Shown in pieces: positions 60,501 to 64,000 of a stretch of DNA of 64,000 nt (position 1 is its first letter; each line of letters opens with the position of its first letter). A model generated the notes under the pieces. It saw only the letters and a list, made by a program, of their open reading frames with translations, ran no database searches and was not told the origin of the DNA. Made by a program: the position numbers and the translations under genes. Source of the DNA: Chrysogorgia sp. JL179-B06 (Eukaryota > Cnidaria > Anthozoa > Scleralcyonacea > Chrysogorgiidae); NCBI GenBank assembly GCA_035772405.1, contig JAYKKM010000193.1, forward strand, positions 4,442,001 through 4,506,000, given 5' to 3'.

Positions 60501-60952
60501 TACGCGCTCGTGTTTTCATAGATTGTTTTCTCGTGTTTGGATATCCCGGTGAAACACTCGCTGTCGTTGTTCAAATATTACATAAAGCTCTTACGAGTGC
60601 AAGCTACTGATACGAACGTTCCTACATGTTGGCAATTGGAATGCTCGCTTTTTTAATGGACTCATTTCATTAATGCAGGTTAACAGACTGGCAGATTGTG
60701 GGGTGTCAATGTCTCAAGAACGACGTGAGATATAATAAAGCTCTAAATTACCATTCCTCAACAGTTTAGGAGTTCACTTAAATAAGGCAAAATTAATTTT
60801 TGATTCACCGGCACTTTAAGTACATGTAACTAGCTGAAATATGGTGGCACTCACTTTCCCTTTCTCCATAAGGTTAGTTACCATAACAATTGCTGAACAA
60901 TTTTGTTCCCAGATCATTCTCCAAAAGTCTTTGAATGTTGCTGTAACTGGCC
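40874..60952 (-). CDS. Receptor-type protein tyrosine phosphatase, tandem D1-D2 (partial)
   Basis: Eleven minus-strand exons (60,855-60,952; 53,525-53,644; 53,079-53,236; 52,326-52,461; 50,622-50,771; 50,439-50,535; 46,119-46,195; 44,739-44,870; 44,097-44,228; 42,071-42,222; 40,874-41,009) have consensus splice sites and join without frame break. They give D1 from FWRMIWEQ onward and D2 up to MVENL. D1 keeps the WPD loop and the [10 protein letters not shown]-loop, so it should dephosphorylate phosphotyrosine in the cytoplasm beneath the membrane. D2 has WLD and CSDGSGRCG, as in regulatory, catalytically weak D2 domains of receptor PTPs. The D1 start, membrane segment and ectodomain are beyond 64,000. 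The last D2 exon was not found. Tandem domains place it in the receptor class; the subtype cannot be fixed without the ectodomain. The largest intron holds an intact hAT transposon. Confidence 0.93.
41580..41675. repeat. AT-only self-complementary patch in a RPTP intron
   Basis: Made of 'tatattat' and 'ataatata' blocks. It can fold on itself. Intronic; no coding role. Confidence 0.6.
42071..42222 (-). CDS. RPTP exon: D2, degenerate WPD loop (WLD)
   Basis: 152 nt. Acceptor tttctag|actgga, donor tgcag|gtatgt. Encodes [14 protein letters not shown] and ends NGLTVVQC. Trp-Leu-Asp replaces Trp-Pro-Asp, and Gln replaces the His before the Cys. Both are typical of an inactive or weak D2. Confidence 0.93.
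42429..42527. repeat. (ATCA)n tetranucleotide microsatellite
   Basis: About 24 'atca' units with small variants at the right end ('atcgatcgatc'). On the minus strand it is a (TTGA)n run forming the 3' tail of the adjacent LINE fragment. Confidence 0.95.
42528..42990 (-). pseudogene. LINE (CR1/L2-like) reverse transcriptase 3' end
   Basis: Minus-strand [20 protein letters not shown], then [20 protein letters not shown] and DNIRNERI, are the end of a non-LTR RT reading (the 'LWNxLPxxIR' motif). One frameshift near 42,800 leads to [17 protein letters not shown] ~200-bp 3' UTR with AATAAATGCTTTT runs into the (TTGA)n tail. It is 5'-truncated and dead, inserted in an RPTP intron. Confidence 0.72.
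43333..43774. mobile_element. 442-bp MITE with TTAA duplication
   Basis: TIRs 'aggacattgtcaacaaaaaa' and, in complement, 'agaacattggcaacaaaaat'. TTAA lies at 43,329-43,332 and 43,775-43,778. Within an RPTP intron. Confidence 0.8.
44097..44228 (-). CDS. RPTP exon: D2, Cx2Y segment
   Basis: 132 nt, phase 0. Encodes [18 protein letters not shown] and [16 protein letters not shown]. The KCxxYWP motif is reduced to ECTQYCP. Acceptor tgtacag|gttgag, donor accaag|gtaact. Confidence 0.9.
44739..44870 (-). CDS. RPTP exon: D2, DFWRMIWEY segment
   Basis: 132 nt, phase 0. Encodes [18 protein letters not shown], then [20 protein letters not shown] and NLVEDM. The usual TQGP is changed to TCQAP. Acceptor acacag|ggcttc, donor gacatg|gtaagg. 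Confidence 0.93.
44871..46118. other. RPTP intron, no additional gene
   Basis: A hairpin 'aaaagtacgtatggattt' (45,679) with 'aaatccatacgtactttttg' (45,758) encloses a ~60-base AT loop. 'gacatcatcatgac' is repeated near 45,552-45,577. No gene. Confidence 0.5.
46119..46195 (-). CDS. RPTP exon: D2, DYINASFID motif
   Basis: 77 nt. Acceptor attgaag|atgat, donor atagat|gtaagt. Encodes [20 protein letters not shown] ending ASFID, the NxDYINAxxxxG core motif of PTP domains. The open frame upstream of the acceptor is intronic, as phase shows. Confidence 0.9.
46796..47725. mobile_element. Pogo/Tigger-type non-autonomous element
   Basis: Ends 'cagtggaacctcgatataac' (46,796) and, in complement, 'cagtggatcgaacctcgata'. 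TA lies on each side (46,794-46,795 and 47,726-47,727). Many internal copies of 'gatataacgat' occur near both ends. This TIR is the classic pogo/Tigger pattern. No transposase ORF. It contains the nested element at 47,480-47,681. Confidence 0.8.
47480..47681. mobile_element. 202-bp MITE with 9-bp duplication (Mutator-like)
   Basis: TIRs 'ctctctcctccgcagag' and its complement. The 9-bp duplication GGTCAGTCC lies at 47,471-47,479 and 47,682-47,690. G/C-rich centre with 'gcgcgc' runs. 9-bp duplications are typical of MULEs. Confidence 0.9.
47932..48690. mobile_element. hAT-type element with exact 8-bp duplication
   Basis: TIRs 'cagggacgtaggaagcagg' and, in complement, 'caggggcgtaggaacagg'. AAATCAGT lies at 47,924-47,931 and 48,691-48,698. 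Contains a second hAT MITE (48,315-48,676). No transposase ORF recognised. Confidence 0.9.
48315..48676. mobile_element. hAT-type MITE nested in the 47,932 element
   Basis: TIRs 'cagggccgccgagagaaat' and, in complement, 'caggcctgacgagaggggg'. Flanks TTACCACG and TTCCTACG match at 6 of 8 positions, so the duplication has decayed. Same family as 35,947-36,428. Confidence 0.75.
48699..49257. other. RPTP intron; telomere-like motif
   Basis: 'aaccctaacc' and variants near 49,128-49,160 are telomere-like but very short. The 149-codon frame across this area has no recognisable domain and is treated as chance. Confidence 0.4.
49258..49746. mobile_element. Related, unoccupied copy of the 33.3-kb outer MITE
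   Basis: From 'caacctcgtatccagggc' to 'aaaatgcccaggg' it aligns with the body of the 33,296-35,817 element at about 90 percent by eye. It lacks both insertions present there ('ttcataccttttgtaagaga' and 'tgtatggtggattattaag' are continuous). The last ~10 bases of the right end are replaced. It lies in the large RPTP intron. Confidence 0.88.
49978..50415. repeat. Imperfect foldback next to RPTP exon 50,439
   Basis: 'catgcgcagtagcaatttta' (50,014) pairs with 'ttgttgctactgcgcatgat', and 'aaaacaactgttttagct' with 'agctgaaacagttgttttta'. Arms are about 170-190 bases around 'tttaataggg.../...cctattaaat'-type centres. A MITE immediately beside a coding exon. Confidence 0.7.
50439..50535 (-). CDS. 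RPTP exon: D2 start, KNRF motif
   Basis: 97 nt. Acceptor ttatttag|aatata, donor accat|gtaagt. Encodes [18 protein letters not shown] and [14 protein letters not shown], the D2 equivalent of the KNRYxxxxP motif. It leaves one base (T) that joins AT of the next exon to make Tyr. Confidence 0.88.
50622..50771 (-). CDS. RPTP exon: D1 end and D1-D2 linker
   Basis: 150 nt, phase 0. [20 protein letters not shown] closes D1 (the QYxFIxxAxLE helix). It is followed by an acidic linker and KSLIAKEFE at the D2 start. Acceptor ttttcag|gcacag, donor tttgag|gtaatg. Confidence 0.92.
51216..51685. mobile_element. 470-bp foldback MITE with TTAA duplication
   Basis: Arms of about 160-175 bases ('agtgcccctaacctcaaaat' and, in complement, 'agtgcccctaacctcaacat'). 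TTAA lies at 51,212-51,215 and 51,686-51,689. Located in the RPTP intron between the exons at 52,326 and 50,771. Confidence 0.85.
52020..52235 (-). pseudogene. Second LINE reverse transcriptase 3' fragment
   Basis: The minus strand gives [13 protein letters not shown], then (after a stop or frame change) [16 protein letters not shown]. This matches the terminal 'vWNxLPxxL... SLxxFKxxLK' pattern of non-LTR RT. Very short and broken. Confidence 0.45.
52326..52461 (-). CDS. RPTP exon: D1, phosphate-binding loop
   Basis: 136 nt. Completes the Ser codon and encodes [17 protein letters not shown] (P-loop with the invariant Arg), then [19 protein letters not shown] (Q-loop). Acceptor atatag|tgctgg, donor actgag|gtaaaa. 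It has the same length and phase as the matching D2 exon at 40,874-41,009, a trace of internal domain duplication. Confidence 0.95.
53079..53236 (-). CDS. RPTP exon: D1, WPD loop and catalytic Cys
   Basis: 158 nt. Acceptor ttttag|aataac, donor tgcag|gtaagg. Encodes [24 protein letters not shown] (general-acid Asp of the WPD loop) and ending VVHC, the nucleophile Cys. It leaves two bases of the following Ser codon. Confidence 0.95.
53525..53644 (-). CDS. RPTP exon: D1, KCQKYWP segment
   Basis: 120 nt, phase 0 at both ends. Encodes [18 protein letters not shown] and [11 protein letters not shown], the standard KCxxYWP motif and following strand. Acceptor atcag|gtcaaa, donor cagcag|gttatt (a non-consensus +3/+4, but the only one that keeps phase). 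Confidence 0.92.
53650..54440. other. Large RPTP intron, left part
   Basis: No exon or named repeat recognised. An imperfect inverted similarity ('tttaaagtgcctatccgggg', 53,954, against 'ctccatacaccggatagggag', 54,372) together with 'aaaatttcatattcgtgcct' against 'aggcatgaagatgacatttt' outlines a ~430-bp foldback MITE. Confidence 0.45.
54938..55300 (-). pseudogene. Retroelement-like fragment (CxCG...DHAMxC...RHNEVRD)
   Basis: The minus frame reads [17 protein letters not shown], then [37 protein letters not shown] and [12 protein letters not shown]. The CxCG-x4-DHAxxC-x2-GGFxxxRHNExRD pattern is one I associate with the C-terminal part of repeated reverse-transcriptase proteins in cnidarians and other invertebrates. 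The N-terminal bulk is absent. About 55 bases further right lies the end of the hAT element. Confidence 0.5.
55540..58575 (-). CDS. hAT-family transposase, ZMYM1-like with TTF-type zinc finger
   Basis: 1,011 codons, no stop. Residues 1-30 are basic (nuclear-localisation-like RKRKKS). Residues 40-190 are acidic and low complexity. About 218-318 is a TTF-type zinc finger ([11 protein letters not shown], then [12 protein letters not shown] and SESHVNAK). A DUF4371/RNase H-like hAT core follows, with [18 protein letters not shown] (catalytic-type Asp), [31 protein letters not shown] and NTVRWNSRE. About 930-1,000 is the hAT dimerisation domain ([19 protein letters not shown]). It would bind the TIRs and catalyse cut-and-paste transposition in the nucleus. 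The start is the ATG at 58,575, the first in frame. About 1.05 kb lies between the ATG and the right TIR (promoter or 5' UTR). Domesticated ZMYM-type proteins are an alternative reading, but the TIRs and duplication favour a transposon. Confidence 0.93.
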   Translation of the reverse strand: MFGNRKRKKSGAENKKTSKAKKEENVRLGSFMTNYFATSSETSTKNDTSIGDHGLQNATNIDHEVEVAGADKPNINKEVSGEDTAHPTTDSACDHDKNNKGEGLEESSASSEETPSDCDYSAHEGVMDELNDDSSVSACKDIFTDIEAGRKVLKEALDTTAPPPIALNPGEENDIAIKPTLPRTPALIIDEENATFDPASLVHAKLSMEDKEKFIKMNPCQPPEYVLSVRKKEIGKRNRYCSQGVFFREGQTKRKWLSYSLSKDCLYCIPCLLFSDECLRGENMRFNQGNAFTNAGYSNWKKQYSGITKHETSESHVNAKIAQVVFLQGRSISHCLEQQEKDDDLIRKKKVNANRNVMKRIVDTVVFLGKQGLAFRGHRESLDPAEANKGNFLEALNYLSTYDVTIDNHLEKVRKQQISSKIRNSGKIGAKGRGSKLTFLSNDTQNNVINIIGKEISSEIVKEISNCRAWALIADTTPDIRHHEQLSICVRIVNAIGKCSEHLLSCKRASGTTALELYDLITATLASKSVSFEKLVAQTYDGASNMSGCYNGLQALFKEKVGDHVVFVHCYAHTLNLVLSDSAGIAVQVISLFNNLEALYVLFSKSQRIHGLFEAAQLEENLKVFSLKRLNTVRWNSREFCLKVVLSRYECILTVLETVSTDISFEGNPRNTAAGLLTQLQTKQFLATAYLFREIFAVTGPLSRYLQSVNVDFGKALGMVNSAVGQLNKMRDEPERIITCVEQEHDSESVVWQQTRYRRRRRMDGENAEDEPAETPKDHWKRATFYVAVDTVLNSMKNRFEKNQPLLKAFSLFAPNRFPDLLKNFKTAHDLQASLNIFCETYNLDVFRCADELFNFARSFKRLNCTAAAGGEEDDDDMSHMTPDVSDRSDGEGSDSDANDGTKKKTTKNIPSFTEALEVLCHPEYSLVDAYPTLCQVYAIAVAIPVSSSTAERSFSALKRVKTRIRSSMVQERLESLLSMAIERNILLSLDKERLVNLYAGISPELSKALL
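58576..59500. other. hAT 5' non-coding region
   Basis: Between the transposase ATG and the right terminus there is no ORF of note. Presumably promoter and subterminal binding sites. It contains AT-rich sequence and, at the outer end, 'tttcggcgcccc' repeated twice (59,529 and 59,552). Confidence 0.4.
60232..60345. repeat. Perfect 114-bp palindrome without spacer
   Basis: The left 57 bases (from 'gaacactacaatacatttga') are exactly complementary to the right 57, centred on ACT|AGT at 60,288/60,289. I checked all 57 positions without a mismatch. No coding sequence. Located in the RPTP intron 0.5 kb from the exon at 60,855. Confidence 0.97.
60440..60565. repeat. Foldback MITE, about 30-bp arms
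   Basis: 'caccgggatatccaaacact' (60,451) and, in complement, 'caccgggatatccaaacacg' (right arm ending about 60,553) with 'cgaaaacaat'/'attgttttct'. The centre holds 'ctcgcgctacgcgctcg'. Confidence 0.75.
60855..60952 (-). CDS. RPTP exon: D1, FWRMIWEQ segment
   Basis: 98 nt. Acceptor ttttacag|ggcc, donor gggaaa|gtgagt. Encodes [17 protein letters not shown] ... [11 protein letters not shown], the conserved motif after the substrate-recognition loop. It enters with two bases of a split Gly codon, so the preceding exon (ending in Gln plus G) lies upstream beyond the window or is unrecognised. The exon ends in phase 0. Confidence 0.93.
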
Positions 60953-61197
60953 CTGTAAAAATTAACAGGTATGTAAAATATATTATTGATTGTTGTTTCT
61001 TTTTTTGTTTTTTACTAGTCTCATAAAAATACAGAGTTCTCTGCGAGATCTACGAAGAGCTTACTGAGATTGAGAAGATCAGCTATTGGGGTATTTTCAA
61101 GGACGTAGAAGAAAGCGAAAGACACAAAGAAGCATAGATTAATCACGAATATTAAGTCGTATTATACAAAGAGACTTATTTGTAAGTAGGCCAAATC

Positions 61198-61507
61198 CTA
61201 GCCTCCTCCGCAGGCAACTCTGTGGCTTCTTTTTTCCGAGTCAAATCGCTTCCAAGGGTGTGCGAGCAATGTTTTGGCTGGGATTGCAGGGAAGTATAGG
61301 GATTGTGAAGGGATTGGTCGACAAAGAGGGACAACGGGGGATTGGAGAAGAGAGAAAGGAGAGAAGAGAGTTTTTTCTCGCTTCCTCGCTTCTCTTAATT
61401 TTCGCCTCGCCCCATTCCCCTCCCCTGCGCATTTCTCTGGCTCGGCCAAAAATGGCCAAAACAGGCTTTGGAAGCTATTTGACAGAGTTGCCTGCGGAGG
61501 AGGCTAG
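61198..61507. mobile_element. 310-bp MITE
   Basis: TIRs of about 35 bases: 'tagcctcctccgcaggcaac' (61,198) and, in complement, 'tagcctcctccgcaggcaac' (ending 61,507), continuing with 'tctgt' and 'caaat.gcttcca'. The purine-biased centre gives chance ORFs on both strands. The duplication was not identified. The inner 'cctcctccgcag' resembles the MITE at 47,480. Confidence 0.85.
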
Positions 61508-61735
61508 CCGAATCCAACGATTCTGTCATTTTTGCAGTAAATATCTCGCTTAATAAGATTATGTAAACTTTTATTTATTACTTTTACTATTATAGATGCG
61601 AAACAGAATGTTTCACGGATGTTTTCGTAGCCTCCCATTAGTTATAACAATTAATAACGAAATTTCTATGAAGTGATAGTTAACGAGTTCATGGCGAAGC
61701 CTGAGTTAACGATCGCCTCATAGAAATTGACAGAC
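61508..61735. other. Gene-free spacer with small inverted repeat
   Basis: 'aacgaaatttctatgaagtg' (61,656) and 'gcctcatagaaattgaca' (61,713) form a short inverted pair. No gene. The upstream RPTP exon was not found here. Confidence 0.4.
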
Positions 61736-61737
61736 AG

Positions 61738-61990
61738 ACGATATGTGGACGATCGTCAAGCTCATATCCTCAGAAAAATGATTCTGAGCCCCGTACAGGA
61801 ATCGAACCTGTAACCTTCTGATTGCCGGTGAGACGCTCTAACCATTGAGCTAACGAGACTGGATGAGCGGGAGACGAGACTGGACGAGACGAGACTGGAC
61901 GAGATGGAGAGCGAAGGTTACAATGATGTACTGTACGGGACTCAGAATCATTTCTCTGAGGATATGAGCTTGACGATCGTCCACATATAG
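61738..61990 (-). repeat. Second tRNA-derived SINE family, copy 4, with inverted flanks
   Basis: The minus-strand head (61,860-61,787) folds as a cloverleaf: a 7-bp acceptor arm with G-T pairs, D-arm 'gctcaatggttagagc', and a perfect T-arm 'acaggttcgattcctgt'. The anticodon-loop 'ccggcaa' suggests GGC, but with C instead of the universal U33. Beyond the head, 'gatatgtggacgatcgtcaa' at 61,740 returns inverted at about 61,968-61,990. So here the SINE-like unit sits between ~50-bp inverted repeats. Confidence 0.72.
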
Positions 61991-62400
61991 TCCATTATAA
62001 TTATGTTCGTTATATATTAGTAGATAACCCCCCCCATATACCGTTCAAAGGGATGCCGCCTCATTAAAAAGTCATTAAGACGGATCACTTTCGTGTGATA
62101 ATTGCTTCAAGCTCATTGGTGAATTTTCAGGCGGACCTCTGCGAAGACATCTCCTTGGGTCTACACATGCGGATCACTTTTGTGTGGTAACGGATAACTT
62201 AGTACACTAACTTGAATCTCATTACTGATGGCGGACCTCAACCCCTATTCCACTTTCATAACCCTAAATTTAATTATATTTGGAATATCACCGATTTCAA
62301 TTCCGACTCCTTGACTCTCATTGGGAGTCGTGCGATTGCCTAAACGTTCGTTTGAACCTATATGTCTTCGTTCGAATGAACCTGTGTTTTCACCGCTAAG
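61991..62400. other. Gene-free stretch
   Basis: Contains a near-repeat of 'gcggatcacttt.gtgtg' and 'gcggacct' (about 62,080-62,235). No gene. Confidence 0.35.
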
Positions 62401-62404
62401 AGAT

Positions 62405-62905
62405 GAACCCTAATAATTTTGGCCGTATTATGGCTTATCTGGCTTTAGTGTACACAATTCCTATGATGAAGAAACACTTCGGGGAAACAGTGCGAAGAAC
62501 TGTTCAAGATCTCAAACATATTGAAAAAAATATAAATATAAACGTCTTGGTTAAACTGGATGACTCGGCTATTTTATGACTCCGTTGTCATGATGTATAT
62601 TCACGTTGTTAAGGTTAAGATTTGCATACATGTTCATGAATTTGGCCGAATTATCGCTAATTATCTCGCGTTAGTGTACGGGATTCAGTTAGAACGAGGA
62701 TATATAACTAACTTAGCAGCTTGAATAAACTTGTCCACCTGATCTTAGATAAACATGTTTGATAGCATAGTAATCATTTCGGGGGAATTATCACTTATCG
62801 AACCTTCGTTTATCGATTAAGCGATTCATGTGTCGAAGAAACACTTCGGGAAGCAGTGTGAACAACTGTTCAAGATCTCAAACATATAGTAATAACGACG
62901 CTGTG
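62405..62905 (+). repeat. Two diverged copies of a ~365-bp repeat
   Basis: 'gaagaaacacttcgggg' to 'tgttcaagatctcaaacata' (62,468-62,520) recurs at 62,836-62,886. Upstream, 'tttggccg.attat.gct' recurs as well. The CTATGATGAAGAAACACTTCGGG...AAAC layout resembles Penelope LTR ends, but the fit is weak. Confidence 0.55.
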
Positions 62906-64000
62906 CTACGAGAGGAAGACGTTAAAAAGTCATTAGTTTGCTGTGCTTCAACAACTTTACGCCTGATTTGAATATTAGTTAATTATAGGTTTGAACGAGA
63001 AAAAAGTCATTAAAAGGTCATTAGGTAAAGGCGAATACGTGGGTTCGAATTCGTTTCGTCTAACGATTACAAGGCTGCGTTTTTGGTTAACTAGCAATCG
63101 GAGAGATATATTCCGTGTGAGGGACGGAAGTAATTATATCTAAGCCTCTTTCACCTTTACGATCCCTAACCTAACTAGTCTCGTGTACCTTTGGGACCCC
63201 CATGGTATTGTATTAGGCCCGTTTAGGCCCTATATGGCCTTCTTTGGCCTGATAAGGCCTTTTGGCCCGTTCGTAGGAGGGAGTTTATACGGTCATCACG
63301 CTCCCATCTCTTGTCCTCGTGAAAGGTTCGAAAGTTTTCTTCGAAATGTAGGCATCAAGATTTGTAAGTCCGTAAGAATCGTGATGATAAATGATTGATT
63401 TGAACAAATAACGTTCGAAACTAATAAAGTCCCTGTACAAGAACAAAAACCCTAACCATAACCATAACCCAAATAAAAACTCTAGTCCTAACCCTGAAAT
63501 AAAGGAATACTAACCCTACTTTTAAACTAAAGATTTCAATTATGTAATAAACGAAGTAAGAGCCCCATTTTGACTATTTGCGATATTCGCCTATTTGCGT
63601 ATAGCATTTGAGGAAATTTCTAGCGGGGAATTCAAAATAGGGCTTTTTGGCAATGTTTAAAGACAGATATCTCGGACACGAATGGACAAAATCGAAAACC
63701 GTAAAAGAACTTATCAGCTATTTTTGCGTCCTCTATACAGAGAGAACTAAAATTTATGGAGGGTTAGTATATGATCGAGCTTTAAATTTGGCTGACTGAG
63801 TTCATTTTCAAAGTTATTGTGTACCTAAAAACCTGTAGAGAGGAACATCAAAGATTGTTCAACGGTATAAGTGTCCAAATAGATGGATTAAATCTTTAAC
63901 GCGTTTATGATGAAATGAAACCTAGCGACTTTAACGTATAACCTAAGGGATTCTCTGGACGAAGAGAAGCTGTACGAAGAACGAATTTTGAATCGTATTG
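62906..64000. other. Gene-free right end of the window
   Basis: No RPTP exon recognised. Contains a block of GGCC spaced at exactly 10 bases (63,216-63,259), a copy of the 40.5-kb dispersed repeat with telomere-like 'aaccctaacc' (63,445-63,530), and AT-rich unique sequence to the edge. Confidence 0.4.

Noticed and set aside
61198..61553. ORFs on both strands in the 61.2-kb MITE
   Set aside because: The purine-rich MITE centre is open by composition. The peptides include TIR translation and have no domain.
61787..61860. A functional tRNA gene on the minus strand
   Set aside because: The cloverleaf is good, but position 33 is C, the anticodon stem has a mismatch, and four related copies with common flanks exist.

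Overview
This is eukaryotic, AT-rich, non-coding-dominated DNA. It has split genes with GT..AG introns, long (TA)n runs, tRNA- and 5S-rRNA-derived SINE-like repeats, BEL/Pao, hAT, Penelope-like and LINE sequences, and many short inverted-repeat DNA transposons. The repeat mix, together with a CRESS-type HUH Rep ORF and a Cys-rich/PIN-like relic of a kind I associate with cnidarian genomes, suggests a cnidarian, probably an anthozoan. That assignment is inference; no single sequence here proves it.

The one clear host gene is a receptor-type protein tyrosine phosphatase on the minus strand. Eleven exons between 60,952 and 40,874 join in phase. They encode most of a canonical catalytic D1 domain (WPD loop, CSAGVGRTG signature) and a D2 domain whose catalytic loop is degenerate ([12 protein letters not shown]). 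Its 5' end (ectodomain, membrane segment, start of D1) lies beyond the right edge of the window. The last D2 exon was not found. The introns hold most of the right-hand mobile elements, including an apparently intact 4.27-kb hAT transposon with a 1,011-codon transposase ORF.

Layout: 1-1,819, a giant foldback. 2-8.4 kb, minisatellites, foldbacks, a relic inside a perfect 28-bp TIR, and tRNA-Ala-derived SINEs. 9-10.9 kb, a frameshifted PIN-like/Cys-rich gene relic (minus). 12.5-14.9 kb, a ~190-bp satellite array. 15.6-16.3 kb, a direct duplication. 16.7-21.5 kb, three inverted-repeat transposons separated by exactly one TATA each. 22.2-28.0 kb, a decayed 5'-truncated BEL/Pao retrotransposon with two later insertions in gag. 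28.0-29.7 kb, TA runs, SINEs and two inverted Penelope-like fragments. 31.2-32.9 kb, a tandem repeat, a small MITE and an intact 264-codon HUH Rep ORF. 33.3-39 kb, a three-level nest of transposons, two more hAT MITEs, a second tRNA-derived SINE family and a 5S-derived sequence. 40.9-61 kb, the phosphatase with its intronic elements. 61-64 kb, further MITE, SINE and dispersed repeats.

Most insertions can be dated relative to each other from target-site duplications (TSDs). The best case is the 33.3-35.8 kb nest, because a related unoccupied copy of the outer element at 49.26-49.75 kb shows both empty sites.
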